Below, piece after piece: positions 18,647 to 27,919 of a stretch of 64,000 nt of DNA. Position 1 is the stretch's first letter. Each line of letters begins with the position of its first letter. Source of the DNA: an uncultured Psychrobacter sp. (GTDB lineage: Bacteria > Pseudomonadota > Gammaproteobacteria > Pseudomonadales > Moraxellaceae); the NCBI GenBank assembly GCA_947501045.1, contig CANMUI010000001.1, positions 1 through 64,000 on the forward strand. The letters are read 5' to 3'. The notes beneath the pieces were generated by a model. It was not told the origin of the DNA, made no database searches, and saw nothing but the letters and a program-made list of their open reading frames with translations. Position numbers and translations under genes: made by a program.

Positions 18647-18934
18647 TTTTTTATCCTTGTATGATGTATAAGTGAGCGTTTTTTGGGTAAAAATCAGCAA
18701 TAAATGTACTCTAATTATAAGTATTTATTATCATAATAATTTAGCGATTTAGTGTAACATAGTGGACGTTATATCTAAGTATATGGACCGTAAAGCTCAA
18801 GCGATCTATGGTTAATCTCAAATAAAACTAACGTATTTAGCCACCTACTGCTGGTACTAATTTTACTTACAAGCTGTGTCTATGCTATACCGAACAGTAA
18901 TACTTTTAAAGTGACTCAACGGTACAAACCACCT

Positions 18935-19540
18935 CTAATCTTTGAGCAGCTCATCGGTAGACAGCAGTGCAGAAAATCTGTCATGAATGGCCGCCATTGC
19001 TGTGTTATGCATGACATCTGCACTTATTGTTTCGCCTTTTTGATCGGGCAGAGCGCGAGTAGCGCAAGCATCATGGACAACAAAGTTTTGAAAACCCAAA
19101 TCAAAAGCGGCGCGTACGCTTGAGCTGATACACATATGACTCATAAAACCTACAAACACCACCTGCTGTTTGCCAGTGTCTTTTATAAGTTCTTGCAGCG
19201 GGGTATCATGAAAGGCGTTCGGGTGTTTTTTGGTAATGGTTTTCTCACCTTCTATCGGTTTTAGATCGTCAACGATAGCGACTTTAGAAGATAATGGATC
19301 AAAAACGCCGCCGTTTTCGGCACCGTGATGAGCTATATGAAAGATGGGCAACTTGTCCTGCCGGGCCTTATCGAGTAATAAGCGCGCATTAGCAGTGGCT
19401 TTAGCGCCTGCCTCACCTAAAGGCATAGCGCCATCGACGTACTCATTTTGAAAATCAATAAAAACCATGACGCAGTTTGACCAATCAAGGGCGTCAAATT
19501 TACCGCCAGCTAATTCAAGTAGTGTTAAGGGTGTAGACAT
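18935..19540 (-). CDS. Isochorismatase-family cysteine hydrolase
   Basis: This is an isochorismatase-fold hydrolase of 201 residues. The catalytic triad is visible: Asp29 in VFIDFQNEY, a lysine in TKKHPNAF (104/105), and nucleophile Cys137 in GFMSHMCISS. The family includes nicotinamidases, N-carbamoylsarcosine amidases and related hydrolases of small amides; the substrate cannot be assigned here. The chosen Met has GGAGA upstream. The gene sits between pepA and the lptFG operon, which are direct divergent neighbours in E. coli, so it looks like an insertion between two conserved units. Confidence 0.82.
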   Translation of the reverse strand: MSTPLTLLELAGGKFDALDWSNCVMVFIDFQNEYVDGAMPLGEAGAKATANARLLLDKARQDKLPIFHIAHHGAENGGVFDPLSSKVAIVDDLKPIEGEKTITKKHPNAFHDTPLQELIKDTGKQQVVFVGFMSHMCISSSVRAAFDLGFQNFVVHDACATRALPDQKGETISADVMHNTAMAAIHDRFSALLSTDELLKD

Positions 19541-19935
19541 TTTATTCTCCGTTGTATGGTATTTTCTAATTACTATAAGTTTGCATATTGTGAGATGAAT
19601 GACAACTACTCTTGATTCTACCAAGTAATACTGGTGATATTCGCCCAATGATACCAACCCTCAACAAACTAACATGAATAAAATGCAACAAAATTTTAAT
19701 TACCCTGATAATGGAGAGACAAGGGTAAGTTGGTAAGGGTTAGGTAATGTTTTCGAACACATTTTACCGCTATTTTTTGCCAAAACATGCTAGCATTAGC
19801 GGCTACTTATAGTACTTAAGTTTGTCAGTCATAGCTTATGAGACGCTCCACTCTGTTTATAACTACTTAAATATTTACTTAAAACAGTACTGTGTTTGAT
19901 TGTTACTCCCCAACCCCTTGTTAAGAGTACCTATT

Positions 19936-21201
19936 GTGATACTACGCCGTTACATGACCCGTCAGGTTGCCTCAACTACCGCTTTGGTGTTGGGGTTTTT
20001 GGTGGTGATGATGCTTGGCGGTCGCCTCATTCGTTATTTTGGTATTGCAGCAGAAGGTCGTTTGGATGTCAGTTTGCTGTTTACTATTATTGGCTACAAT
20101 CTACCTTATTTTTTGGAGCTAATACTGCCGCTAGCTTTTTTTATTGCTCTAATGCTAGTGTTTGGCCGTCTATATATTGATCAAGAAATGGCGGTCATTA
20201 ATGCCAGCGGTGTCTCACGAGGTAAGCTTGCCCGCTTAATAACGCCGCTGATTTTAGCGCTGTTTGTCGGTGAGGCGGCGCTATCAATAGTAGGTAAACC
20301 TTGGGGTGTGCGCTCATCGGAGACTATTTGGCAGCAGCAAGCATTGACCAGTGCTTTTGATCTTATTCGTCCTAACGAGTTTATCAGTAGCGGCAATTAT
20401 CATCTGTATGTCGGCAGTCTTAGCGACGACAAAACCCAGTTACAAGATGTAGTGCTGATTCAAACTGAGCCAAAAGATAAAGCTGCAAATCGTACGACCC
20501 CTGAATCGATTGAGATTCCTGCTGATTTTTCTGAAGATCTGCCTAATAATCCCATAGCTACGCAAGTTAGTAGTTCGCCTATTAGCACTGATACCATTAC
20601 TTTAGCTAAGCGTGCTGAGCAGGTAGAGACAGGTAACAGTGGCGTGACGCAGCTGGATTTATTTCAAGGTCGGCGTTATGAAGTAGGTGCAGGTAGTCTT
20701 AAATACAACCAAGTAAGCTTTGATCGTTACCGTATTAGCTTGACAGAATCATCTCAAGAAACGGTGACCGAGGACAATATTGAGACGCAAGCCGTTGGAC
20801 CCTTGTGGCAAGCTGCCACAGGGAGCGCGCAAGTGAGCAGTATTGACGCAATTCGAGCCGCACAAGGAGAGCTTGGCTATCGTTTTGCACTGCCTTGGCT
20901 GATGATCATTGCGCCTATGTTGGCGGTACCACTGGCACAAGTGCGTCCGCGTCAAGGGCGCTGGCTACGCCTGTTTCCTTCTATCTTGTTATTTGTCAGC
21001 TGCGCATTAGGTATCATCTCGCTCAAAAATGCGGTTAGCAAAGGTAGCGTAACGGTATGGGCCTATGCTTGGCTAATACTAGGATTTATGGCGCTAGCAC
21101 TGTACCTAAATTGGGGTAGCCGTATTCAACATCGGCTGCGCGTGCGCTCAAAAGATAAAGTGCTAGCGGCCGCTGATAGTCCGCAGCAGGGACCATTATA
21201 A
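19936..21201 (+). CDS. lptF: LPS export permease LptF
   Basis: LptF is one of two inner-membrane permease subunits of the LptB2FGC complex that extracts lipopolysaccharide from the membrane for transport to the cell surface. The protein has three N-terminal and three C-terminal membrane helices around a periplasmic beta-jellyroll domain, the YjgP/YjgQ layout. The early ILRRYMTRQV and the LPLAFFIALMLVFGRLYIDQEMAVINASGVS coupling region are typical; the latter contacts LptB. I chose the GTG at 19936, since family members start just before this ILRRY segment; an in-frame TTG at 19900 is the alternative. Its stop overlaps the lptG start by one base. Confidence 0.92.
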   Translation: MILRRYMTRQVASTTALVLGFLVVMMLGGRLIRYFGIAAEGRLDVSLLFTIIGYNLPYFLELILPLAFFIALMLVFGRLYIDQEMAVINASGVSRGKLARLITPLILALFVGEAALSIVGKPWGVRSSETIWQQQALTSAFDLIRPNEFISSGNYHLYVGSLSDDKTQLQDVVLIQTEPKDKAANRTTPESIEIPADFSEDLPNNPIATQVSSSPISTDTITLAKRAEQVETGNSGVTQLDLFQGRRYEVGAGSLKYNQVSFDRYRISLTESSQETVTEDNIETQAVGPLWQAATGSAQVSSIDAIRAAQGELGYRFALPWLMIIAPMLAVPLAQVRPRQGRWLRLFPSILLFVSCALGIISLKNAVSKGSVTVWAYAWLILGFMALALYLNWGSRIQHRLRVRSKDKVLAAADSPQQGPL

Positions 21202-22400
21202 TGAGTGCCTTTTCTCCGATTAAACGTCTTAAAAGTCATAAATCGACTGCACTGCCAGTACTGGGTCGTTATGTCAAAATCAATGCGTTACTGGCTATTG
21301 TTGGTGCAGTATTAGGCTTGTGGACGCTACAAATTTTATTTTCTTACTTAAATGAGCTTGATTCATTGTCTGACAGCTATACCTTGTCTGAGGCTCTAAA
21401 ATATATTGTCTATCGCTCACCTTATTTTTTGGAGCAGTTTATTCCGACAGGGGCACTGCTTGGGGCGGTAGTAGGTTTGGGACTGCTGGCCAATAAAAGT
21501 GAGCTGGTAGTCATGCGCGCCTCAGGGGTAAGCGTCTATCGTATCGTCGGTTGGGTATTGCAGCCTGCGCTTATTTTTGTGCTAATCGCTTTAGCTATCA
21601 ATCAGTTTGTACTGCCGTATAGTAATCAATTAGCCGCTGAGATCGATGATAAAGACAGCCGCGCACGGATCACTTCTGTACAAGGTTATTGGACGGTGCA
21701 GCCACGTTTTGAAACCTCAGCTGATGACAGCATCCAGCCGGCGGGTAGTGATATTTTGTATATTGATTATGCTGATATCCAAGGTAATATTGGTGAGGTT
21801 AAGCGCTGGCATTTGGATAACGACGGTCGACTACAAACTGCTGTCCATGCTGAGGGTGGAGAATATATGGGGCGTACTCCGATTGATGGACCAGCTAGTG
21901 CTTTGAGTCAGCAGTATCGTTATGAGTGGCAACTGAACAATATGACTGAGCTTACGATCAATCAAGGCTTTGATAGTAGTCAATCACAAACAGCGTCGGA
22001 TACGCTGAGCCTACCTTTTGCTCCCGAATCGGTTTACCTACTAACACGCGATGCCGAGGATCTATCGCTCACTCAGCTCTACGCACACCGTCAGTTTATG
22101 CGCGGACAAAACAGCCGCTCACTTGAGCACGAGCTGGCCTTTTGGCAAAAGTTGTTATCGCCTTTATCTATCTTATCGTTAGTTATTGTCGCCTGCTCTT
22201 TTGTCTTTGGCTCACTACGTACGCACAGTTTAGGCCTGCGCATTGTAGTGGCATTATTATTTGGTTTGTTATTTAGCTATATCCAAGATTTAGTGGGTTT
22301 TGTCTCTTTGGCGACGGGTTTTTCGCCGCTATTGATGGTATTGTTACCGATCATTGGGAGTGCAGCACTAGGTGGTTATTTATTGAAGCGACAGATGTAA
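21201..22400 (+). CDS. lptG: LPS export permease LptG
   Basis: LptG is the partner permease of LptF in lipopolysaccharide export. The 399-residue protein has the same six-helix plus periplasmic-domain layout, with LGRYVKINALLAIVG at the start and the cytoplasmic coupling helix SELVVMRASGVSVYRI. It starts within the TAATG junction with lptF, showing tight translational coupling. A terminator follows. Confidence 0.93.
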   Translation: MSAFSPIKRLKSHKSTALPVLGRYVKINALLAIVGAVLGLWTLQILFSYLNELDSLSDSYTLSEALKYIVYRSPYFLEQFIPTGALLGAVVGLGLLANKSELVVMRASGVSVYRIVGWVLQPALIFVLIALAINQFVLPYSNQLAAEIDDKDSRARITSVQGYWTVQPRFETSADDSIQPAGSDILYIDYADIQGNIGEVKRWHLDNDGRLQTAVHAEGGEYMGRTPIDGPASALSQQYRYEWQLNNMTELTINQGFDSSQSQTASDTLSLPFAPESVYLLTRDAEDLSLTQLYAHRQFMRGQNSRSLEHELAFWQKLLSPLSILSLVIVACSFVFGSLRTHSLGLRIVVALLFGLLFSYIQDLVGFVSLATGFSPLLMVLLPIIGSAALGGYLLKRQM

Positions 22401-22415
22401 TCAAGACAAAACAAA

Positions 22416-22457
22416 CAAATAACCCGCTAAAACGTTAAAGTCTTAGCGGGTTATTTG
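22416..22457. terminator. Bidirectional terminator between lptG and the methyltransferase
   Basis: A perfect 15-bp inverted repeat (CAAATAACCCGCTAA / TTAGCGGGTTATTTG) with a 12-base loop separates two convergent genes. Confidence 0.8.
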
Positions 22458-22480
22458 TTAATAACGAAAAGCGCTAAAAA

Positions 22481-23089
22481 TTAATCTTTAGTCGCCATAG
22501 TAATCGTATAAGTCTTACCTTGTTTCACCTTTTCGCTATTACCAAATACTTCGGTAAATGCACGCTTCATAAACTGACGCAGCCCATTGATCGTCACCAC
22601 ATAGAAGCGTCCACCTTGACGCATTCTTGCATGAGCATCAAGAAAATACAAATAATGTTGCTCTTTGCCTACTTTGGCTGGCAAGTTTGACATCACCAAA
22701 CTAAAGTCTTTGTCTTTTGCTACATGATTAAAGCCGTTAGATAGATGTACATCGACGTTGTTTAAAGCATTCTTCTCGCAGTTAAGACGTGCGTACTCTA
22801 CTGCCATAAAGTCTTTATCAATCAAGGTATGCATGCCACTGGGGCATTCGCGCGCCGCCGTCATGCCAAGCACCCCGTAGCCACAGCCCAAATCTATCGA
22901 ATCATCATCACGCTGAAAGTCCACATAATCAAGCAGCATCAGGCTACCATCATCAAGCTTTTGCGGGGAGAAAATCCCCCACGTGGTGGCAAAGTCAAAA
23001 GGTTTGCCCAATACGTCTTGACGAAAGTTAATATCTTCGCGCCAGTGTTGGGCGCTTTTTAGTAAATCAGCAGGCGGTCTATGGCTCAT
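22481..23089 (-). CDS. Class I SAM-dependent methyltransferase (RsmC-like domain)
   Basis: This is a 202-residue methyltransferase of the 'small' domain type found in RsmC-like rRNA guanine methyltransferases. The SAM-binding motif is IDLGCGYGVLG, followed by LIDKD and, at the catalytic position, SNLPAK in place of the usual NPPF. The fold is complete but there is no N-terminal duplicated domain as in full RsmC. NLPAK-type variants exist in single-domain relatives; the substrate is unknown. Confidence 0.75.
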   Translation of the reverse strand: MSHRPPADLLKSAQHWREDINFRQDVLGKPFDFATTWGIFSPQKLDDGSLMLLDYVDFQRDDDSIDLGCGYGVLGMTAARECPSGMHTLIDKDFMAVEYARLNCEKNALNNVDVHLSNGFNHVAKDKDFSLVMSNLPAKVGKEQHYLYFLDAHARMRQGGRFYVVTINGLRQFMKRAFTEVFGNSEKVKQGKTYTITMATKD

Positions 23090-23258
23090 TAGATTCTCGA
23101 ATTATAAATAAGTTGATGATAAACAATAGAGCAAGACACTATTCAAAACAGCTTGCACCTAATGGCCGTATTGTAACGATAAAGTGATAGATTTGCAGCT
23201 ATGAATACAAGTGATTCTAAATCTTACCAGCAATAAAATCGGATGCTAGGGACTCAAA

Positions 23259-23714
23259 CTACTCTTGCTCCTTTTGAGATTCTTTTTCAGTAATGGATTT
23301 GAAAGGCGCTGAGAACTGCAGGATCAAAAAACTCACTATCGATAATATAATTGCAATCTCATACCGACTGTATGCCACCGAGATACCGATAGCGCCGGTG
23401 TTCCAAAGACCTGCTGCTGTCGCTGTACCCTTAACACTGCCGCCGTTTTTGAAGATCGCGCCGCCGCCGATGAAACCCATCCCTGTGATGATAGCGTACA
23501 TAATCCGCGCCTCAGCATCACCCTCTTCATAAATATCACGACCAACGAGCATAAACGCACAGGAAGCAATACATACCAGTGGAAACGTGCGCAGACCCGC
23601 GCCGCTGTCTTTCATCTCGCGATTAAGGGCGATAGGTAGAGACAATATAAAAGCAAAGCTTAATTGAAAAGAATGATATTTTAGTAAAGCAAAGTCGATA
23701 TCAAATCCAAACAT
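23259..23714 (-). CDS. MgtC/SapB family membrane protein
   Basis: This 151-residue inner-membrane protein matches the N-terminal domain of MgtC: several membrane helices, LSLPIALNRE, GLRTFPLVCI, and the highly conserved GMGFIGGGAIFK followed by VKGTATAAGLWNTGAIG. MgtC proteins inhibit the F-type ATPase or aid growth at low magnesium in pathogens; in environmental bacteria the role is less clear. It lacks the C-terminal ACT-like domain of Salmonella MgtC. It is transcribed away from the penicillin acylase gene. Confidence 0.85.
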   Translation of the reverse strand: MFGFDIDFALLKYHSFQLSFAFILSLPIALNREMKDSGAGLRTFPLVCIASCAFMLVGRDIYEEGDAEARIMYAIITGMGFIGGGAIFKNGGSVKGTATAAGLWNTGAIGISVAYSRYEIAIILSIVSFLILQFSAPFKSITEKESQKEQE

Positions 23715-23944
23715 AACTTGTCGCGCTCTCTAGTTAAACTGCTTTTAATAGGCATAACTAATAGCTTACTGTAGCCTAACTTTAAAGTATTGACTAGAGG
23801 TTATTACTAATATTGCAATAAGTAGCAAATTTTGTATTCAGTGATCAGAATAATAACTGATTGCTCCGGCAAAAAAGAACGCTTATACTGAACGGCAAGG
23901 GAATAATTGTTAACAATACAGCCAGCAAAATAGGGACATTTTCT

Positions 23945-26467
23945 ATGGCAATCTTAAAAGTATCTCCAAAAGTATTTTCACGTTCGCTACTCACGCTATC
24001 TATAACTACCGCACTTCTCGCCAGCGGCTCAGCTTTCGCTGATGACATCACTATAAAACGTGACGGCTATGGTACCCCGCATGTCTATGCTAACAATACT
24101 TATGATCTGTTTTATGGTTATGGGTACTCGATTGCCCAAGATCGGCTATTTTCGCTAGATATGGCGCGTCGTACTGGCACCGGCGAGGTATCTGAGATTC
24201 TAGGCGCAGAATTTGTTGATTTTGATAAGCAAATACGCGGTAATTACTGGCCTTGGCGGGTGCAAGAGCAGCTAAACAATGCCAGCAAAGATCAGCGCGA
24301 TGTGCTCAATGGCTATGCCGCTGGTATCAATGCTTGGATTGGCCATGTTAATGCTCAGCCCGAAACCCTGATGCCTAAAGAATACCTGACTCACGGTGTA
24401 AAGCCAAAAGCTTGGACAGGTTATGATGTGGCGATGGTATTTATCGGCTCTATGATTTACCGCTTTGGCGATTATAATACTGAACTCGATAACGCGGCTC
24501 TTCTTGAGGCTCTGATTGAAAAACATGGTGAAACCACAGGTCGTGAAATCTTTAATACCTTACTGGCTTTAGATGTGCCCGACGCACCAACTACCATTCC
24601 ACCCGGTGATTGGGATCCAGCAAAGCGTGAGAGCGCCAACCTGAATCTGCGTCCGGTAGTAAAAGGTGCGGTTACGCCCGAAATTTTGCGGCAAGCGGCT
24701 ACAGCACCGACCGATTTTATTGGCGCTGATGGAACTGCTCTACCGCGCGAGAAGTGGCGCGACGCCAATATAGAAGCGCTGAGTACCCATGGCCCAGCGG
24801 CTCTGCGTTATGAGGGCGCCTCAAACATGGCTATCCTTGGACCGCAAAAGCTAGAGGGCGCAAAATCTGTGTTGTTAAACGGCCCGCAATTTGGCTGGTA
24901 TCAGCCTGCTTACACGTATTCAATTGGTCTACATGGCGCAGGCTTCGATGTCGCTGGCAACACCGTTTATGGCTACCCGAGTATTATGTTCGCTCATAAC
25001 GGTCAAACTGCTTGGGGCAGCACGTGGGCGGCAGGGGATCTGGTAGATTTATTTCGTGAAACACTCAACCCTGACAATCCAGACCAATATAAATACAAAG
25101 GTGCTTGGCGAGATATGGAGAGCAGTGAGCAAACCATCAATGTTAATGGTGGTGATCCTGTACCATTCATCGCTTATCGCACCGTGCATGGTCCCGTCGT
25201 AGCCAGAGATGAAGACACTAATATTGCCTACGCGCAAAAGCGTGCTTGGAGCGGTAAGGAACTTAGTACGCTTGAGTCTTGGGTTGATATCATGAAAGCG
25301 CAAAATTTTGACGAGTTCAAAACCGCGGCGGCAAAATCAGCGGTGAACGTCAATCTTTATTATGCGGATGCAAAGGGCGATATCGGTTATATCTTTGGCG
25401 GTCATTATCCTAAACGCGCTGCAGGCCACGATGGGCGCACGCCAGCCTCCGGCGAGGGCGATATGGATTGGCAAGGCATTATGCCGTTTGATACTAACCC
25501 GCAAGTGCTCAATCCCTCGAACCATATGCTGTTAAACTGGAACAACCGCCCTGCCGAAGGCTTTCCAAACCCGGATCAGTATTGGTACTCGTGGATGCTT
25601 GCGGATCGCGTCAAGGTTCTATTCAATGAGTTTGAAGACAAAGATGACTTTACCCCTGATGAGGTGTGGAACACTGTCGTTGACCATGCCTCGTTTGAAG
25701 ATGTCAACGCAGGCGAGATGGTTCCGTTTGTGCTGGAAACAGTAGAAGGTTTACCTGCAAATGATCCGCGTCATCAATTGGCTATGCAATTGCAAGACTG
25801 GAACTATATGTTAGAAGACAAAGATGGCGACGGCAAATACGATCATCCCGGCGTTGCCATTATGCAGACGTGGTTGACGACGTTGCTAACGCAAACCTTT
25901 GCAAGCTTACCTGAACCTTATGACGGCATTTTTGCCAACGCTGGTTATCCGGGGCCTGAGGTCACCACGGCATCGGGACAAAATATTCAAGTGGGTACCA
26001 AAGTTCTGCATTACAACTTATCCGGCCAAGGTTATGATTTCTTTGAGGGTCAACCGAAAGCGGCTATATTGTCAGCACTCGACGCTACCGATAAGAAGCT
26101 TAGTGAAGAATACGGAGACAACATGGTAAACTGGTTAGCGCCTGTCGGCATCATTCGCTACAACCACAAAAACTTCCGTGAGATTCCGCAAACCCTGCCT
26201 GCTCAGGAACAAGACACTGCCATCGCCATGAACCGCGGTACTGAAAATAATATGACCGTATTTACCAAAGACGGCGTCAAAGCGTGGGAAACCGTACCCC
26301 CCGGACAAAGCGGCTTTATCGCGCCCGATGGCACGACTACGAGCCACTATAATGATCAGACCGCTGAATACGCTGAGCTTGGTCGTAAGCGGGTTTGGTT
26401 CACCGATGCAGAAGTCGATGCCAATACGAGCTATACGCAAACCATTTCTATTAACAGATCGGAGTAG
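23945..26467 (+). CDS. pac: Penicillin G acylase (Ntn hydrolase precursor)
   Basis: This is a periplasmic N-terminal-nucleophile amidohydrolase precursor: signal peptide (ending SAFA), alpha chain, spacer and beta chain. The beta chain would start at Ser293 (EGA|SNM), close to Ser290 of the E. coli precursor. Numbered from that Ser, the E. coli catalytic residues Asn241 and Arg263 fall at exactly the same beta positions (codon 533 and 555), Gln23 and Phe24 and Phe57 of the pocket are kept, and calcium ligands Asp73, Val75, Asp76 and Asp252 match. The oxyanion residue Ala69 is Trp. The total of 840 residues equals the family norm (846). It hydrolyses phenylacetyl-type or related amides in the family; the natural substrate is unknown. 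The Met at 23945 has AGGG upstream and starts a normal signal peptide. Confidence 0.88.
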   Translation: MAILKVSPKVFSRSLLTLSITTALLASGSAFADDITIKRDGYGTPHVYANNTYDLFYGYGYSIAQDRLFSLDMARRTGTGEVSEILGAEFVDFDKQIRGNYWPWRVQEQLNNASKDQRDVLNGYAAGINAWIGHVNAQPETLMPKEYLTHGVKPKAWTGYDVAMVFIGSMIYRFGDYNTELDNAALLEALIEKHGETTGREIFNTLLALDVPDAPTTIPPGDWDPAKRESANLNLRPVVKGAVTPEILRQAATAPTDFIGADGTALPREKWRDANIEALSTHGPAALRYEGASNMAILGPQKLEGAKSVLLNGPQFGWYQPAYTYSIGLHGAGFDVAGNTVYGYPSIMFAHNGQTAWGSTWAAGDLVDLFRETLNPDNPDQYKYKGAWRDMESSEQTINVNGGDPVPFIAYRTVHGPVVARDEDTNIAYAQKRAWSGKELSTLESWVDIMKAQNFDEFKTAAAKSAVNVNLYYADAKGDIGYIFGGHYPKRAAGHDGRTPASGEGDMDWQGIMPFDTNPQVLNPSNHMLLNWNNRPAEGFPNPDQYWYSWMLADRVKVLFNEFEDKDDFTPDEVWNTVVDHASFEDVNAGEMVPFVLETVEGLPANDPRHQLAMQLQDWNYMLEDKDGDGKYDHPGVAIMQTWLTTLLTQTFASLPEPYDGIFANAGYPGPEVTTASGQNIQVGTKVLHYNLSGQGYDFFEGQPKAAILSALDATDKKLSEEYGDNMVNWLAPVGIIRYNHKNFREIPQTLPAQEQDTAIAMNRGTENNMTVFTKDGVKAWETVPPGQSGFIAPDGTTTSHYNDQTAEYAELGRKRVWFTDAEVDANTSYTQTISINRSE

Positions 26468-26523
26468 ATAAGATAGATATTAGAGGGTAACTTTTAAAAG
26501 TCTTAATACCGCTTTAAATCTCG

Positions 26524-26556
26524 CGTTAAGTGGGCTATAGCGTAACCCAATTAACG
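26524..26556. repeat. Degenerate half-copy of the palindromic repeat
   Basis: A palindromic segment (CGTTAAGTGGG ... CCCAATTAACG) after the acylase gene resembles the first third of the repeats at 27088 and 27784 (shared GTGGGC-ATAG-GTAACCCA). It could act as a hairpin at the 3' end of the acylase transcript. Confidence 0.45.
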
Positions 26557-26613
26557 TATATTTCTAATAAAACGACACACTTAGGTTCTACAAATAAATT
26601 TTAAGTATCATTT

Positions 26614-27057
26614 ATGTCAGACATTATATTCACATCCAAAATTAATTTTTGGATAGCGTTAGTGCTTTGGGGTAGTAGCTTGCTGACTATTTCTGTTCCA
26701 TTTTGGCAGTGGAAACGAGGCAAAAATGGTTCACTAGCACAAAGCATATTGCTGTCGGTTGTTTTTCTGCCATTTATAGCACTAATGCTTATTCCACTTT
26801 TTGGTACTAAATACACCTTAACCGATAGCCAGCTGCAAGTAGATAGTGGATTTTCTACTGAGCACATTGAGCTTAAAGATATCTCATATATTACCCCTAC
26901 TCGAAATGCGCTTTCTGCACCAGCACTGTCACTAGATAGAATTGAGATACGCTATAAAGACGAAGTGGTTTTGATATCTCCAAAAGATAAATCACGCTTT
27001 TATCAAGAAATAAAAGCGCGGAATCCTAATATGGTGATTGATAAAGAGAGTGACTAG
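26614..27057 (+). CDS. Membrane-anchored bacterial PH-domain protein
   Basis: This 147-residue protein has two N-terminal membrane helices (about 10-30 and 40-62) followed by a cytosolic domain of the YyaB-like bacterial PH type. The pattern YTLTDSQLQVDSG, IELKDISYITPTRNALSAPALSLDRIEIRY and the closing ISPKDKSRFYQEIKARNP fits that family well. Function is unknown for the family. Ribosome-site evidence for the start is weak, but the Met precedes the first helix directly. Confidence 0.75.
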   Translation: MSDIIFTSKINFWIALVLWGSSLLTISVPFWQWKRGKNGSLAQSILLSVVFLPFIALMLIPLFGTKYTLTDSQLQVDSGFSTEHIELKDISYITPTRNALSAPALSLDRIEIRYKDEVVLISPKDKSRFYQEIKARNPNMVIDKESD

Positions 27058-27087
27058 GATAGGGTTTTTAATATGTTTAACTAGCGC

Positions 27088-27200
27088 GTAGGGTGGGTTA
27101 GCGAATGCGTAACCCACCAACTATCTTGAAATATAAGATGATGGATTACGTCTTGACTGCACTTTCTTCTTGAGAGCTTGACAAAACTAACCCACCCTAC
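27088..27200. repeat. Palindromic-end repeat, copy 1 (113 bp)
   Basis: The element begins GTAGGGTGGGTTAG and ends with the exact complement CTAACCCACCCTAC. A second inverted block (GTAACCCACC / GGATTACG region) lies inside. It has no coding capacity. Copy 2 lies at 27784-27895. The size, terminal inverted repeats and repetition suggest a miniature mobile or REP-like element. Confidence 0.75.
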
Positions 27201-27244
27201 ATTAAATATTTACCCTTTTTTCAAATTTTCAAATTATCAAAATC

Positions 27245-27335
27245 TCGAATGATACTCCGTATGCAATTTCTACAATCTCGCGGTCGCCACATGGGTATAA
27301 ATCTGCGTGGTGGATAAATCACTATGCCAAAGAAT
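27245..27335 (-). pseudogene. Remnant of a duplicated xerD 3' end
   Basis: These 91 bases match the last 92 bases of xerD (27928-28019) at roughly 80 percent by eye count. In the XerD frame the minus strand reads HSDLSTTQIYTHVATARL, then a stop, then KLHTEYH, against QIYTHVATARLQKLHAEHH in XerD. It therefore carries the catalytic Tyr context but is a dead fragment with an internal stop and a one-base deletion. It is followed, like the real gene, by a copy of the palindromic-end repeat. Confidence 0.8.
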
Positions 27336-27370
27336 TTCTGAGCCTCTCCAATACAGAAAAGCTTTCAACC

Positions 27371-27709
27371 TCACTTTCTCAAATTCTTCTTCAACAAATG
27401 ATCAAATATAAACGGCCCAAAAGGCAAAAATGAGCCGAGGACCCCAGCAGGCAGTGCCCAAAGCGGCATTTTTATTTTACTTGTAGCGAACACAAGCGTC
27501 AAAATATAGCCAATAAATAGCGCCCCGTGCGCCATACCGATATATCTTACAGGTTCGGGAATTCCCAGCATATACTTTAGCGGCATCGCAATACCAAGCA
27601 ATAATAAAAAAGAAGTACCCTCTAAATAACCCATAATAGTCAGCGTTTTGAGTGCAGAGTTTTGTTCTTTTGTCAGAGTAGATAGGGGATATGACTGAGC
27701 TTGCGACAC
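27371..27709 (-). CDS. DUF3817 family membrane protein
   Basis: This 112-residue integral membrane protein has about three helices and the DUF3817 signatures YLEGTSFLLLLGIAMPLKYMLGIPEPV and GMAHGALFIGYI. The family has no known function. It starts at a GTG with AGGA eight bases upstream. It lies between the xerD remnant with repeat copy 1 and repeat copy 2 with the intact xerD, so it appears to be carried within a duplication or insertion at the xerD 3' end. Confidence 0.8.
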   Translation of the reverse strand: MSQAQSYPLSTLTKEQNSALKTLTIMGYLEGTSFLLLLGIAMPLKYMLGIPEPVRYIGMAHGALFIGYILTLVFATSKIKMPLWALPAGVLGSFLPFGPFIFDHLLKKNLRK

Positions 27710-27783
27710 TGTATTGTCCTTTTACGATCACTGATAACTATTTATATGAACAGTTGAATTATTCAGTTGAGCTGGATTAGCGA

Positions 27784-27895
27784 GTAGGGTGGGCGATAGA
27801 GTAACCCACCAAGTTTAAAATAACGTTATCAAAAAAGGTGGGTTACGTCTTAACAGCATTCTCTTTGAGAATTTGTTAAGTCTAACCCACCCTAC
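27784..27895. repeat. Palindromic-end repeat, copy 2 (112 bp)
   Basis: It begins GTAGGGTGGG and ends CTAACCCACCCTAC, with internal GTAACCCACC and GGTGGGTTAC forming a second inverted pair. The right half aligns closely with copy 1 (shared TTACGTCTT and the terminal block). It starts 25 bases after the xerD stop codon. Confidence 0.75.
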
Positions 27896-27919
27896 ATCAA
27901 ACATTTACAATCTTATATT

